This document shows positions 53,558-63,290 of a DNA stretch of 64,000 nt, in pieces. Each line of letters opens with the position of its first letter. The stretch's first letter is position 1. This stretch comes from Sphaerisporangium album (lineage in GTDB: Bacteria; Actinomycetota; Actinomycetes; Streptosporangiales; Streptosporangiaceae). The notes below the pieces were generated by a model. The model was given only the letters and a program-made list of their open reading frames with translations. It was not told the DNA's origin and did no database searches. The DNA lies in assembly GCF_003323745.1 (NCBI RefSeq), contig NZ_QOIL01000004.1, positions 248,001 to 312,000 on the forward strand, written 5' to 3'. A program made the position numbers and the translations under genes.

Positions 53558-56500
53558 TTATCGCTTCTTTGCGGAGTCTCCGCCTTGGAGCTGTGCGTCC
53601 TCGAAGAGGTTGAGGCGGTGGGCTGTGGCGGCGGCTTCGCCTCGGGACGTGACGCCTAGTTTGGCGAGGATGTTGGAGACGTGGACGCTGACGGTCTTGG
53701 CGGAGATGAACAGCTCGGCGGCGATCTCGCGGTTGCTGCGGCCGGTGGCCACCAGCCGGAGGACTTCCTGCTCGCGGGCGGTGAGGCCGAACCCCGGGTC
53801 GGCGGGCCGCGGCGCGGAGGTGGCGTCGTCGGAAAGCTGGAGGCGGGCGCGCCTGGCGAGGGAGTCGATCTCGGACGTCAGGGGGGTCACGCGGAGGCGG
53901 TCGGCGAGGCGTGCGGCGCGTGACAGCCGTTCGGCGGCCTCGTCGCGCTCACCGGCGGCGATGGCGGCCTGGGCCGCGCCGAGCAGGGTGCGGGCCTCGG
54001 CGTACGGCTGGTGAAGGGCGTTCCACGCGGCCACCGCCCTGTCCCACAGCACACGTTCGTCGGCCGCGGATACAGGCCCTTCGCCCCACGCCGCGTCTTC
54101 CGGGTCGCTGTGGGCCCGCCCGGCGGAGGGCCTCACGTCGGCGTCGTCAGGGGACGGGCCGGAGGGTTCCCGGCCGTCGCCTTGATCGGGATGGGGGGAA
54201 CGGGCCGGTGCCCCGCCTATGGCCGATATGACCTTCGTGGCCCGGCACGCCTGGGCGAAGCGGGCGATGAAGGTGAGGCGGGACGCCCGCTGGAGCTCGC
54301 CCTCGACGGGGAGTTCGGTGGCGATCGTGCGCAGGTCGGGGAGGAGGGGGCCTGCCGCGTCGAGGGCCGTGACGAGGACGGGCCACACGTAGCGGGGGGT
54401 GGAGCGCAGGTCGTAGTCGTGGACGGCCTTCCGGACCAGGGCGTGGGCGTCGTCGGTGCGGCCCTGGGCCAGGCGCAGCTCGATCTCGCGGCGCAGGTGG
54501 GGAAGGATGGACTGGTCGCGGTAGGAGCCGCGGGCCAGGACGTGCGTCGAGGAGTGGAACAGTGACTCGGCGCGCTTCGAATCGCCCCGGGCGAGGGCGA
54601 TGTCGGTGGCGAACCCCTGCAGGCTCATGCGGTAGGGCGCGGGCGGCACGACCTCCAGGGCGCGGTCGATGACCTCCAGCGCTTCGTCCCACCGGCCGAG
54701 CGACAGCAGCGGCTCGGCCAGGTTGATCGCCAGGAACGCCCCCGACGTGCGGGCCAGGCCGTACGCCTCGGCGTCCGCGATGCCCCGGCGGGCGACCTCG
54801 GCGGCCTCCTCGTGCCAGCCCGCGCCTTCGAGGGCGTCGGACTCGGAGATCGCGACGCGCATCAGCGCGTTGTAGCCCTTGGTGCGGGTGGCGATCTCGC
54901 GGGCCCGCGCGAACGCCTTGACCTGCTCCTCCATCGAGGAATAGCGGCACCGGGCCCAGGTGAGCGTGACCAGGGCCTGCGCCTCGGTCTGCGGGTCGTC
55001 GACCTCGCGGGCCATCTTCATGGCCTCCTCGGCCATGGCCTCCTTCTCGGCCCAGGCGTCGGTGTCGTGCAGCGTGCGCGCGAGGTTCTCCAGCACCTGG
55101 GCGCGCAGCCTGGACGGCGGCGAGGCGGGGACGAGGCGGACGGCGGTGCGCAGGTCGTCGAGGTAGCCCTCGCGGCCGAGGTCGTAGCGGACGAGCCCGC
55201 GCTGACGCAGCAGGCGCCCGGCCCGGATGGGGTCGGTCTCGGTGTCGATCTCCTGCAGGGCCGCCCGGGCCAGGGAGATGCCGCGCTCGAACTCCCCGGC
55301 CAGGTGCGCCACGGTGATGGCCTGCCGGTACACCTCGACATGGTCGACGCCGATCTTCGCCGCCGCGTCCGGTACGCGATCCCACAGCTCCAGCACTCGG
55401 GTCAGCATGCGCAACTGCTCGTCGTACGCCGTCGACTTGCGGGCCACCGCGGCCGCGCGCCAGGCGCTGACCAGGGCGGACGTCGAGTCGAGCGCGGCGT
55501 GCCAGTGGTAGGCCAGCTCGATGGCGCCGCGCGGGGCGGGCAGGATGCCGGGCTCGCGCTCCAGGGTCTCGGCGAATCGGGTGTGCAGGCGGACGCGCTC
55601 GCCGGGCAGAAGATCGTCATGGACGGCCTCGCGGATCAGCGCGTGCCGGAACGCGTACCCCTCGCCGTCGACCACGAGCACGTTGCCCGACACGGCCGGG
55701 CGCAGTGCGCTGGACAGGGCGCCGTCGTCGAGGCCCGCGACGGCCGACAGCAGGGCGTGCTCGATGCGGTCGCCACCGGCGCTCGCCACCCGCAGCAGCT
55801 CCTGGGTGTCGTCGGGAAGGCGCTCGACGCCGACCAGGAGCAGGTCGCGCAGCGAGTCGGGCATCGCGGCCGCCTCGCCCCCGTCCAGCAGCGCCTCGAC
55901 GAACAGAGGGTTGCCCTCGCTGCGCGCGTAGATGAGGTCGACGTCGAGGGCGGTCGGCTCTCTGTCGAGGATGCTCGCGGCCTGCTGGACGACCTCGCGC
56001 CTGCTCAGCCTGCGGACGTCCAGGCGCAGGACCCAGTCGATGCGGCTCAGCTCGGCCAGCAGCGGGCGCAGCGGGTGGGTGCGGTGGAGCTCGTCGGAGC
56101 GGTAGGTGACGAGGGTGACCAGGCGGGTCGCGGGACGCTGGTAGCGGACGAGGAACGACAGCAGGTCGCGCGTGGAGCGGTCGGCCCAGTGGGCGTCCTC
56201 GATGATCAGGATGGTGGGCTGGAGCTCGGCGAGCCGCTCCATCAGCCCGAGGACCTGCTCGAACAGGCGGGCCCGCGCCTCGGCGCCGTCGTCGTCGGGC
56301 TCGCCGAACTCGGGCAGCAGGCGGGCGAGGGCGCGGGTTCTGCCGCCGGCCAGCAGGGCGGCGACGCCGTCGTGGCCGATGTCGCGGACGAGCTGGCGCA
56401 GCACCGCCGTGAACGGCGCGAACGGCAGGCCGTCGGTGCCGAGCTCCAGGCAGCCGCCCACCAGCACCCGGGCACCCTCGGAGCGCTGGGCGAACTCGCG

Positions 56501-56641
56501 GATGAGGCGCGTCTTGCCGACGCCCGCCTCGCCGCCGACGAAGACGGTGGTCGCGGCCCCGTCACGCGCCCGCGCGAGCGCCCGCCCGAGGACGTCGAGC
56601 TCGCGCTCGCGTCCGACGAACAGGGGGCTGACCATGTGCAC
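53558..56641 (-). CDS. Large ATP-binding LuxR family regulator (LAL type)
   Basis: 1,027 residues from GTG at 56641, seven bases after GGGAGG (56649-56654); ATG at 56635 is in frame but badly spaced. N-terminal AAA/STAND ATPase: [15 protein letters not shown], Walker [13 protein letters not shown], Walker [21 protein letters not shown] long TPR-like helical middle follows. The C-terminal LuxR HTH reads [48 protein letters not shown] regulators (MalT-like) activate pathway-specific promoters, often antibiotic or sugar-use genes, on binding ATP and an inducer. Single gene, divergent from the F420-type oxidoreductase, so the shared promoter region may hold its sites. Confidence 0.94.
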   Translation of the reverse strand: MHMVSPLFVGRERELDVLGRALARARDGAATTVFVGGEAGVGKTRLIREFAQRSEGARVLVGGCLELGTDGLPFAPFTAVLRQLVRDIGHDGVAALLAGGRTRALARLLPEFGEPDDDGAEARARLFEQVLGLMERLAELQPTILIIEDAHWADRSTRDLLSFLVRYQRPATRLVTLVTYRSDELHRTHPLRPLLAELSRIDWVLRLDVRRLSRREVVQQAASILDREPTALDVDLIYARSEGNPLFVEALLDGGEAAAMPDSLRDLLLVGVERLPDDTQELLRVASAGGDRIEHALLSAVAGLDDGALSSALRPAVSGNVLVVDGEGYAFRHALIREAVHDDLLPGERVRLHTRFAETLEREPGILPAPRGAIELAYHWHAALDSTSALVSAWRAAAVARKSTAYDEQLRMLTRVLELWDRVPDAAAKIGVDHVEVYRQAITVAHLAGEFERGISLARAALQEIDTETDPIRAGRLLRQRGLVRYDLGREGYLDDLRTAVRLVPASPPSRLRAQVLENLARTLHDTDAWAEKEAMAEEAMKMAREVDDPQTEAQALVTLTWARCRYSSMEEQVKAFARAREIATRTKGYNALMRVAISESDALEGAGWHEEAAEVARRGIADAEAYGLARTSGAFLAINLAEPLLSLGRWDEALEVIDRALEVVPPAPYRMSLQGFATDIALARGDSKRAESLFHSSTHVLARGSYRDQSILPHLRREIELRLAQGRTDDAHALVRKAVHDYDLRSTPRYVWPVLVTALDAAGPLLPDLRTIATELPVEGELQRASRLTFIARFAQACRATKVISAIGGAPARSPHPDQGDGREPSGPSPDDADVRPSAGRAHSDPEDAAWGEGPVSAADERVLWDRAVAAWNALHQPYAEARTLLGAAQAAIAAGERDEAAERLSRAARLADRLRVTPLTSEIDSLARRARLQLSDDATSAPRPADPGFGLTAREQEVLRLVATGRSNREIAAELFISAKTVSVHVSNILAKLGVTSRGEAAATAHRLNLFEDAQLQGGDSAKKR

Positions 56642-56795
56642 CGTCACGCCTCCCAGGATGCCACCCCGGGCCGACAAAACCGCGCGGACAATGCGGGCGA
56701 TACGGAGGGCCCGGATCCCGTACCGGCCGCACCGGCGACGCGGGCCGTCAGGGCTGGGCGGGGGCGAGGTGCGGGGACGTCGTACAGTGAGGGGC

Positions 56796-57257
56796 ATGAG
56801 TCCGAAGATCGCGACCACGGACGTGGTCGGCCGTGAGGAGCTCCTCGACTTCGCCCGCGACCGTCACCAGGCGATCCTGATCACGCGTCGGCGCGACGGC
56901 GGCGTGCAGGCGTCGCCGGTCACCTGCGGTGTGGACGGCGAGGGCCGCGTCGTGGTGTCCACCTATCCGGAGCGCGCCAAGGCCGCGAACGCGCGCCGCG
57001 ACCCGAACGTCAGCGTGGTGATCCTCTCCGACGACTTCGGCGGGGCCTGGGTGCAGATCGACGGCACCTGCGAGGTCCTGGACATGCCCGAGGCGCTGGA
57101 GCCGCTGGTCGAGTACTACCGGGTGATCGCGGGCGAGCACCCGGACTGGGACGACTACCGCGCGGCCATGGAGCGCCAGGGCAAGTCCCTGCTGCGGGTG
57201 ACCCCGGTGAGCTGGGGCCCGATCGCCACGGGCGGCTTCCCCGCACGCCTGGCCTGA
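56796..57257 (+). CDS. PPOX-class F420-dependent oxidoreductase
   Basis: 153 residues from ATG at 56796 with GTGAGGGG upstream. Split-barrel flavin/deazaflavin fold: [75 protein letters not shown], the typical pyridoxamine-oxidase-like (PPOX) pattern of Rv1155/Rv2074-type proteins that bind F420. Reaction unknown; several relatives reduce biliverdin or quinone-like compounds. Divergent from the LAL regulator with a 154-base gap. Confidence 0.88.
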   Translation: MSPKIATTDVVGREELLDFARDRHQAILITRRRDGGVQASPVTCGVDGEGRVVVSTYPERAKAANARRDPNVSVVILSDDFGGAWVQIDGTCEVLDMPEALEPLVEYYRVIAGEHPDWDDYRAAMERQGKSLLRVTPVSWGPIATGGFPARLA

Positions 57258-57530
57258 CCGGTTTCCTGCTCTCCGCTTTCGTTCCTCTCCCCGATGCCTT
57301 TCGGTGGCTTCCGCCGTTCCGTCCCGGCATCGCCGTCATGGACCGTGGTCAGCCGACATCAGTGGAAGTTGGCTGAAGTTGGCGGACTTCATACCAGGGC
57401 TCCGACGCGGTGGCCGGGGGAACGGGAATGACTCCCCCGGGATCGGCCGCCACCGAACCACCGGCCTGACCTGCCGCCTTCGGCGCGGGACCGAGGCGGG
57501 CCCGGCGGGCTATGGAGAGGAACGAGCGAC

Positions 57531-57797
57531 ATGGCACACGAGCCGCTGTCACTGGCCGACGCGATGGACGTCGTGCGCGCCGAGATCGGCAAGGCCCGTA
57601 TCCGGGCCGAGGTGCTGGGCGAGGAGATCCGGTTCGATGTCGGCACCGTCGAGGTCGATTTCGAGGTGCAGTTCAAGCGCACCGGCAAGAACGACGACGA
57701 ATTGGTCTTGAGCGTCGTGGAGAGGGACGGCTCCGACGGCGGCGACACCCATACCATCAGGTTCCCCCTCACTCCGGTCTTCGAGCCGAGCCCGTGA
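57531..57797 (+). CDS. Trypsin-co-occurring domain 2 (trypco2) protein
   Basis: 88 residues from ATG at 57531 with GAGAGGAACGAG upstream. The whole protein matches the trypco2 pattern: LSLADAMDVVRAEIGKARIRAEVLGEEIRFDVGTVEVDFEVQFKR then a short turn and HTIRFPLTPVF. The domain is small, alpha plus beta, and is found beside trypsin-like proteases, STAND ATPases and effector-associated domains in predicted bacterial conflict or signalling systems. No protease partner is adjacent here. Confidence 0.82.
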   Translation: MAHEPLSLADAMDVVRAEIGKARIRAEVLGEEIRFDVGTVEVDFEVQFKRTGKNDDELVLSVVERDGSDGGDTHTIRFPLTPVFEPSP

Positions 57798-57878
57798 GAG
57801 CCGCCCAGGGCGCCTGATCTCGCGAGAAATCGGACGCCCGGCCTCCCGGAGGCGCGGGGAACCGGTGGGGACGCCTCG

Positions 57879-58202
57879 TCAGTCGGACAGGACGTCTGTC
57901 GCGCGGTGGTCCTCCGATACGCCGTCGACCAGCATCGTGTCCCCGATCGAGTTGTCCGTGCGCAGGTGCAGGATGCGCTGGTACGCCTCCGACCTGTACC
58001 AGCCGCCGGCGCGCTCGCGGTCGGGGAACTCGATGACGATGAGCGCTCCCGGCCAGGAGCCTTCGAGCACCTCCCTGTCGCCGCCGTGGATGAGGAAACG
58101 GCCCTCGAACGGCGCCAGGGTCGCGTCGATCTTCTCCAGGTACTCCACGATCTCCGGCCCGACCTCGACATCGCGCAGGTGGGCGACCGCGTAGGCGCGC
58201 AT
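57879..58202 (-). CDS. DUF1330 family protein
   Basis: 107 residues from ATG at 58202; an upstream open frame is not needed. Ferredoxin-like dimeric alpha-beta barrel pattern: MRAYAVAHLRDVEVGPEIVEYLEKIDATLAPFEGRFLIHGG, EVLEGSWPGALIVIEFPDRERAGGWYRSEAYQRILHLR. DUF1330 proteins are small cytoplasmic enzymes or ligand-binders of unknown reaction, related to ABM-type monooxygenase folds. Possibly expressed alone; the questin-oxidase-like gene lies 149 bases upstream on the same strand. Confidence 0.9.
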   Translation of the reverse strand: MRAYAVAHLRDVEVGPEIVEYLEKIDATLAPFEGRFLIHGGDREVLEGSWPGALIVIEFPDRERAGGWYRSEAYQRILHLRTDNSIGDTMLVDGVSEDHRATDVLSD

Positions 58203-58351
58203 GGTCCCTCCATGGGGGTTGAAATCGGCAAATCTCCGGAGGAACAGGAGGCGGATCCCGTCCTCCGGACGACTACGAGCATCGCAGCCGCCGATCGGAA
58301 GGGCGATTACGCGGGAGGTAACGCACGCTCTTACCGAGGAGGTCCTACGGG

Positions 58352-59470
58352 TCAGCCGCCGATCAGCGTCCCCACCCGCAGCGCCGCCGCGAGGGCGTCC
58401 GGGTCGCCGGTGCGCGCGTACACGTCCACGGCGGTGTCGGTGAACTTGATGTAGTGCTCGTCCCCGTGCGCCACGGCCCGGTCGAGCACCTCGGCGACCG
58501 GGTCCGCCACGTCCGGTGCCACGGGCAGAACGGCGCGCGGGGCGCCCTCGGCGGGGGCGTACGCCGACACGATGGCCGCGCTGGTGCCCCAGATCACGGC
58601 CAGGCTCGGCGCCCACAGCTCCCGGGGCAGCTCGGGCAGGATGTGCAGCAAGGCGTTCGGCGCCGTGGCGGTGTGCACGAGCAGCACGGGGGAGGCGTGC
58701 CCGTGGCGGAGGTAGTGGACGGTGGCGGCGTCGATGAGACCGGCGAGCAGCGCGGGCACGTCCTCGGGGCCGGCGGGCGGGCGCAGCGCGGCCACCGATC
58801 CCGGCCAGGCGGGCATGACCGCGAGCTGCCCGAGGCGCCGGGCCACGTTGCCGTTTTGGTCGGGGATCCGGGCGACGGCGTCGAGCGCCGCGCGCGGGTC
58901 CAGCTCGCCGGAGGGGACGGCCGCCGGGAGGACGCCGGTCGGCCGGCCGCCGGCGCCGCTGGTCTGACCTTCGCCGAGACCGCCGCCCAGCTCGGTGACG
59001 CCGGGCACCGCCAGCGCCCGCGCGGCCCAGAACGCCAGCCCATGGGCCAGCTCGGCGACGGCGGGCGGGCTGTCCCCGCCGTCCCGCAGCGCGCGGACCG
59101 CGTGGCCGACGCGGATGACGCCGTGCGTGGTGCCGGCCGCGATTCCCGGCAGCAGCCGGGGCCACCAGGCGACCAGCACCTCCCGCCAGGGCCGCTCGCG
59201 GACCTCCCGCTCGAAGTGGACGCTCCAGTCGCCGATCCGCCGTCCGTCGCCGAGGGCCTCGGCCCAGTTCGCCTCGGTGATCGCCTCCTGAGGCCGGGGG
59301 AGGTCGTCCAGGCGGCGGATGTAGGAGTCAACCCAGCCCTCGACCTCGTCCTCGCGCCCTCGCCGGACCAGGACCTCCGCCGCCATGGGGCCGTGGTTGG
59401 TCAGCTGGTTCTCACCCCACTCCGGCCCGGTGTGCCGGAACCGGTGGTACGCCTCGTCGAGCGTGCTCAT
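58352..59470 (-). CDS. Questin oxidase-like protein (DUF4243)
   Basis: 372 residues from ATG at 59470. N-terminal TGPEWGENQLTNHGPMAAEVLVRRGR with the conserved NHGPM, then WVDSYIRRLDDLP, WPRLLPGIAAGTTHGVIRVGHAVRAL, HGLAFWAARAL and late HYLRHGHASPVLLVHTATAPNALL and HGDEHYIKFTDTAVDVYARTGDP, with several conserved His as in this family. The fungal founder is a Baeyer-Villiger-type oxidase acting on the anthraquinone questin. Bacterial relatives are widespread and mostly uncharacterised, so the reaction here is open. Confidence 0.88.
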   Translation of the reverse strand: MSTLDEAYHRFRHTGPEWGENQLTNHGPMAAEVLVRRGREDEVEGWVDSYIRRLDDLPRPQEAITEANWAEALGDGRRIGDWSVHFEREVRERPWREVLVAWWPRLLPGIAAGTTHGVIRVGHAVRALRDGGDSPPAVAELAHGLAFWAARALAVPGVTELGGGLGEGQTSGAGGRPTGVLPAAVPSGELDPRAALDAVARIPDQNGNVARRLGQLAVMPAWPGSVAALRPPAGPEDVPALLAGLIDAATVHYLRHGHASPVLLVHTATAPNALLHILPELPRELWAPSLAVIWGTSAAIVSAYAPAEGAPRAVLPVAPDVADPVAEVLDRAVAHGDEHYIKFTDTAVDVYARTGDPDALAAALRVGTLIGG

Positions 59471-59593
59471 CGTGCCTCCCCATGTCGGCGGATGTCACAA
59501 ACAGGACAGTGGATCTTCAGCGAGGCTACAGGGCTTCGTCGGCGTTAGGGGATCTTGAAAGGGAGGTCCGAGGCGCCGATGCGTGATCGTGCA

Positions 59594-59622
59594 TTGACGG
59601 CGCGCACGGCGGGCTCTACGAT
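59594..59622 (+). promoter_or_regulatory. Promoter of the chitinase gene
   Basis: TTGACG at 59594-59599 and TACGAT at 59617-59622 with exactly 17 bases between: a near-consensus housekeeping-sigma promoter. The start point would be near 59629. Confidence 0.75.
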
Positions 59623-59633
59623 CCGAAAAACTT

Positions 59634-59650
59634 ATAGGAAACTTTCCTAT
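59634..59650. promoter_or_regulatory. 17-bp palindromic operator ATAGGAAA-C-TTTCCTAT
   Basis: Perfect 8-bp arms around a central C, located just downstream of the predicted transcription start and 27 bases before the chitinase start codon. This position suits a repressor. Similar AGGAAA-N-TTTCCT palindromes precede secreted polysaccharide-degrading enzymes in other actinomycetes as I recall. The regulator is not in this window unless it is one of the unassigned HTH proteins. Confidence 0.75.
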
Positions 59651-59676
59651 GAATATGAAGCCTCCCAGAGCAGCGA

Positions 59677-61011
59677 GTGGAGACGGCCGTGCGACGACCT
59701 TTCCAGCACCTTCTCACAGCGGCGCTCGCCGCAGGGCTCGCCGCGGTGGCCATGCCGGCCCAGGCCGCCACCTCCGCGCCCGCGACCGTGTCCGTACAGA
59801 AGACCACCCAGAGCCGGACGAGCGACCACGACGGCGGCGACCGCTACAAGCGGGTCGCGTACTTCACCCAGTGGGGCATCTACGGCCGTAACTACCAGGT
59901 CAAGGACGTGGAGACCAGCGGCGCCGCGGCGAAGCTGACCCACATCAACTACGCCTTCGGCAGCGTCGACGCCACGCTCAAGTGCGTGTCGGCCGACCCC
60001 TGGGCCGACTGGCAGCGGCCCGTCGCCGCCGAGCAGAGCGTGGACGGCGTCGCCGACGCGGAGGGCCAGGCGCTCAACGGCAACCTCAACCAGCTCAAGA
60101 AGCTCAAGGCCGCCCACCCCCGGCTGAAGGTCCTGATCTCGCTGGGCGGCTGGACCGGCTCGAAGTACTTCTCCGACGCCGTGCTCACCCCGCAGGCCCG
60201 CAGCACGCTCGCCGCGTCCTGCGTCGACCTGTGGATGAAGGGCGACCTGCCCGGTCTGGCGGCCGGGGCGGGCGCGGGCGTGTTCGACGGCATCGACCTG
60301 GACTGGGAGTGGCCCGGCTCCGAGGGCAACACCGGCAACATCATCCGGCCCGAGGACAAGCGCAACTTCACCCTGTTCGTCGCCGAACTGCGCCGTCAGC
60401 TCAACGCCTTCGACCCCAAGAGCCAGCTCACGGCGTTCCTGCCCGCGGCCGCCGCGAAGATCGACGCCGGCTTCGAGGTCCGCGACGTGTTCCGCAACCT
60501 GGACTTCGCCACCGTCCAGGGGTACGACCTGCACGGCTCGTGGGACCCGATCACCGGCCACAACGGCAACCTGTTCCCGGACCGCAGGGATCCGAACGCG
60601 ATCAAGTTCAGCGTGGACACCACCGTCCGCGACTTCCTGTCGCGCGGCGCCCCCGCCAAGAAGATCGTCGTTGGCGTCCCGGCGTACGGGCAGGGCTGGA
60701 CCGGCGTGAAGTCCACGGGCGACGGGCTCTGGTCCCCGGCCGCCGGCCCCGCGCCCGCGACCTGGGCGGCGGGCAGCGAGGACTACAAGGTGCTCGCGGG
60801 CAAGCCCGGCAAGCGGTACCGCGACCTGTTCACCGGCGCGCTGTGGCTGTACGACGGCAACGAGTTCTGGTCCTACGACGACCCGGCGTCCCTGACCCAG
60901 AAGGCCGCCTACATCCGGCTGAAGGGCCTCGGGGGCTCGATGATGTGGTCGATCGACGGGGACGACGCCAAGGCGTCCCTGACGTCGGCGCTTTACAAGA
61001 TCCTGCGCTGA
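59677..61011 (+). CDS. Secreted GH18 chitinase
   Basis: 444 residues from GTG at 59677; GTG at 59689 (MRRPFQHLLTAAL) is equally possible. Signal peptide ends near AQAATSA. One catalytic GH18 barrel: YFTQWGIYGRNYQVKDV at the first strand, KVLISLGGWTGSKYFSDA, the catalytic DGIDLDWEWPG (Glu is the acid), YDLHGSWD and the final SMMWSIDGDD. No carbohydrate-binding or fibronectin domain, unlike many Streptomyces chitinases. It cleaves chitin to chitobiose outside the cell. Controlled by its own promoter and a palindromic operator; followed by a large terminator. Confidence 0.95.
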   Translation: METAVRRPFQHLLTAALAAGLAAVAMPAQAATSAPATVSVQKTTQSRTSDHDGGDRYKRVAYFTQWGIYGRNYQVKDVETSGAAAKLTHINYAFGSVDATLKCVSADPWADWQRPVAAEQSVDGVADAEGQALNGNLNQLKKLKAAHPRLKVLISLGGWTGSKYFSDAVLTPQARSTLAASCVDLWMKGDLPGLAAGAGAGVFDGIDLDWEWPGSEGNTGNIIRPEDKRNFTLFVAELRRQLNAFDPKSQLTAFLPAAAAKIDAGFEVRDVFRNLDFATVQGYDLHGSWDPITGHNGNLFPDRRDPNAIKFSVDTTVRDFLSRGAPAKKIVVGVPAYGQGWTGVKSTGDGLWSPAAGPAPATWAAGSEDYKVLAGKPGKRYRDLFTGALWLYDGNEFWSYDDPASLTQKAAYIRLKGLGGSMMWSIDGDDAKASLTSALYKILR

Positions 61012-61021
61012 CGGAGACCGC

Positions 61022-61069
61022 CCGGCGGGCCCGGTCCTCCCCACAGGGAGGGCCGGGCCCGCCGGTTTT
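61022..61069 (+). terminator. Large hairpin terminator with T-tract after chitinase
   Basis: Arms of about 20 bases (61022-61041 and 61046-61065, one bulged position) with a CACA-type loop, followed by TTTT. Starts about 10 bases after the chitinase stop. Confidence 0.85.
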
Positions 61070-61226
61070 CGTGAACGGCCCTCCACCCGTGGCGTCCGGA
61101 CGTCCGGTAGGGAACGGAGCCCTGACCGGATGATTACCCGCGACCTGACCGAGGGTAGGGAGATCGAGTCAGGTGGCGTCGCCGCCGCAGTCGAATCCCG
61201 GCCTCATGGGTCGTAGGAGGACCGAA

Positions 61227-61640
61227 GTGGACGTCGATTACAACGCGAGGATCATCGAGGAGTTCCGGGCGAACGGAGGCAAGCTCGGAGGCCCGTTCGA
61301 GGGGGCGCCGATCCTGCTCCTGACCACCACGGGGGCCAGGACCGGCAAAGCGCGGACGAGCCCCGTCCTGTACGGCCGGGACGGCGGCCGCCTCCTGATC
61401 TTCGCCTCCAACGGCGGACGTCCCGCCCATCCCGCCTGGTACCACAACCTGCTGGCGAACCCGAAGGTCACCGTGGAGGTCGGCGGCGACCTCTTCACCG
61501 CCCTGGCCGTCCCCCTGGCCGGCGAGGAGCGTGACCGCCTCTTCTCCCGCCAGGCGGAGATCATGCCGAACTTCGGCGTGTACCAGGCCGCCACGTCCCG
61601 GACGATTCCCGTGGTGGCCCTCGACAGGCAAGGGGACTGA
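61227..61640 (+). CDS. Deazaflavin (F420)-dependent nitroreductase family protein
   Basis: 137 residues from GTG at 61227, six bases after AGGAGG (61215-61220); earlier in-frame starts at 61173 and 61206 lack a site. DDN-family split barrel: NARIIEEFRANGGKLGG, ILLLTTTGARTGKARTSPVLYGRDGGRLLIFASNGGRPAHPAWYHNLLANPKVTVEVGG. The TTTGARTGK and HPAWYHNLLANP elements are diagnostic. Relatives include the F420H2-dependent Ddn of mycobacteria that reduces nitroimidazoles and menaquinone. Natural substrate here unknown. Confidence 0.92.
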   Translation: MDVDYNARIIEEFRANGGKLGGPFEGAPILLLTTTGARTGKARTSPVLYGRDGGRLLIFASNGGRPAHPAWYHNLLANPKVTVEVGGDLFTALAVPLAGEERDRLFSRQAEIMPNFGVYQAATSRTIPVVALDRQGD

Positions 61641-61726
61641 CCGGCCTGGTCAGAGGGGCCGGGCGCGTGACGCCGTCCGCCGGGGCCTCTGGAAGGTCGC
61701 GATTCACCGCGAGGAATCATTGAGAG

Positions 61727-62206
61727 ATGGAAACCTCAGGCGATGTGTGCGCGTTCTGCGACATCCTCGAGGGCAGGGCGGAAGCGAGCCTGGCCTTCCA
61801 GGACGATCACACGATCGTGGCCATGGAAAGCAACCCGGTGAACCCCGGGCACGCCCTCGTCATCCCGCGCGTCCACGCCGCCGGGCTGGAAGACCTGGAC
61901 GAGGAGGCCGGTACCCGCATGTGGCGGATCGCCCAGCGGGTCGCGGTCGGGCTCCGGCACTCGGGCCTGCGCTGCGAGGGCATCACCATGGTCCTCGGCG
62001 ACGGCGAGCCCGCGCTCCTCGGAGTCTTCCACGCGCACGTCCACGTCTTCCCCCGCTTCCGGGGGGACGACTTCGTGATCGACGCCGACTGCGAACCGCG
62101 CGACCGCAGGCTGCTCAACCAGGAGGCGTGGGTGCTCAGAGAGGCCATGAAGGCCCTCGCCGCGCCCCGTCGGGTGCCCGCCGCCGACCGTACCGCCACC
62201 GCCTAG
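61727..62206 (+). CDS. HIT family hydrolase
   Basis: 159 residues from ATG at 61727 (GAGAG upstream). HIT fold with the histidine triad in GVFHAHVHVFPRFRGDDF (HxHxH, about residues 104-108) and the N-terminal zinc-type pair CAFCDIL. NPVNPGHALVIPRVHAAGLEDLDEEA is the usual middle. HIT enzymes hydrolyse or transfer nucleotidyl groups from dinucleotides or nucleoside phosphoramidates. No specific partner gene adjacent. The region after its stop is repetitive. Confidence 0.93.
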   Translation: METSGDVCAFCDILEGRAEASLAFQDDHTIVAMESNPVNPGHALVIPRVHAAGLEDLDEEAGTRMWRIAQRVAVGLRHSGLRCEGITMVLGDGEPALLGVFHAHVHVFPRFRGDDFVIDADCEPRDRRLLNQEAWVLREAMKALAAPRRVPAADRTATA

Positions 62207-62272
62207 CCGACGCTGCCTAGCCGCCACCGCCTAGCCGACACTGGCCGGCCGACGCAGCCCAGCCGACATGAA
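62190..62272 (+). repeat. Short imperfect tandem repeats at the HIT gene end
   Basis: CACCGCCTAGCCGA and close variants (GCTGCCTAGCCGC, CACCGCCTAGCCGACACTGG, CGACGCAGCCCAGCCGAC) recur four times across and after the HIT stop codon, each copy carrying CTAG or a variant of it. Probably slippage expansion without function. Confidence 0.6.
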
Positions 62273-62283
62273 AGGAAACGATC

Positions 62284-63201
62284 ATGCGGGTCGCCGTGAT
62301 CGGGATGGGGAACATGGGCCGGGCGGTCGCGACGCGGCTGCTGGCACGCGGCCACGAGGTCGCCGTCTGGAACCGCACCCCCGGCAGGGCGGACGGGGTG
62401 GTGCGGGCCGGCGCCACCGAGGCGTCCTCGCCGCCGGAGGCAGCGCGCGGGGCCGCCGCCGCGATGATGTCGCTCACCGACGACCAGGCCGTGCTCGGCG
62501 TCATGCGGGCCCTGATCGAGCTGGAAGGCGACCCGGAGCCGCCCGTCATCGTGGACATGAGCACCGTCGCGCCCGGCACCTCGCGAAGCCTGCGCGACGT
62601 CGCGCCACGGCGGCGCTTCCTGGCCGCGCCGATCATCGGGGCGCCGCAGGCCATCCTGGACGGTGCGGCGTCCGGCCTGGTGGGAGGCGAACGGCGCTTC
62701 GCCGACGCGCTGGAGCCCCTGTGGCCGGACCTCTTCTCCGTCCACTGGTACTGCGGCGAGGACCCCGGCGCCGCCACCACCCTCAAGCTGGTCAACAACT
62801 ACCTGTTGATGTCCGGGATCGCCGTCGTGTCCGAAGCGGTGGCGACCGCGCAGGCCGCCGGCATCGACTCCGGGCTGCTGCGCGAGGTCCTCTACGAGTG
62901 GCCCACGGTCGCGCCCGCGTTGCGCAACCGGCTCGACGACGTCCTCGGCGGCGACCACGAGGGGTGGTTCACGACCCGGCTCGGCGCCAAGGACGTGCGC
63001 CTGCTGGCCGAGGTGGCGGAGGCGCACGGTCTGTCCCTGCCCGTCGCCCGGCTGGTCGAGCGCAGCTACGAGCAGACCGCGGCGGCCGGCTTCGAGGACG
63101 CCGACATCGGCGCCATCGTCGAGCTGATCCGCGGCCGCGACGGTGTCCCCGACAGTGTCCCCGACGGTGTCCCCGACCCTGCCCCCGACGACCCCGGCTG
63201 A
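62284..63201 (+). CDS. NAD(P)-dependent beta-hydroxyacid dehydrogenase/imine reductase-like protein
   Basis: 305 residues from ATG at 62284 with AAAGGAAACG upstream. Rossmann N-domain VAVIGMGNMGRAVATRLLARGHEVAVWNRTPGRA; the Arg of NRT suits NADPH. VDMSTVAPGTSR and IGAPQAILDGAASGLVGG are the substrate segments, and KLVNNYLLMSGIAVVSEA holds the catalytic Lys position (KxxNN, about residue 170). A helical dimerisation domain follows. The C-terminus carries a VPDSVPDGVPDPAPD tail from a 12-base tandem repeat. Substrate unknown: 3-hydroxyisobutyrate, glyoxylate or imines are possible. Confidence 0.9.
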   Translation: MRVAVIGMGNMGRAVATRLLARGHEVAVWNRTPGRADGVVRAGATEASSPPEAARGAAAAMMSLTDDQAVLGVMRALIELEGDPEPPVIVDMSTVAPGTSRSLRDVAPRRRFLAAPIIGAPQAILDGAASGLVGGERRFADALEPLWPDLFSVHWYCGEDPGAATTLKLVNNYLLMSGIAVVSEAVATAQAAGIDSGLLREVLYEWPTVAPALRNRLDDVLGGDHEGWFTTRLGAKDVRLLAEVAEAHGLSLPVARLVERSYEQTAAAGFEDADIGAIVELIRGRDGVPDSVPDGVPDPAPDDPG

Positions 63202-63290
63202 CCTGGCGACACGGCACGCCGGTTCACGCGCCGCGCCGTGAGGCGCCCGCCCGGTGGGCCGGACCGGCGCCCGCCCCGAGCCCGGACCCG

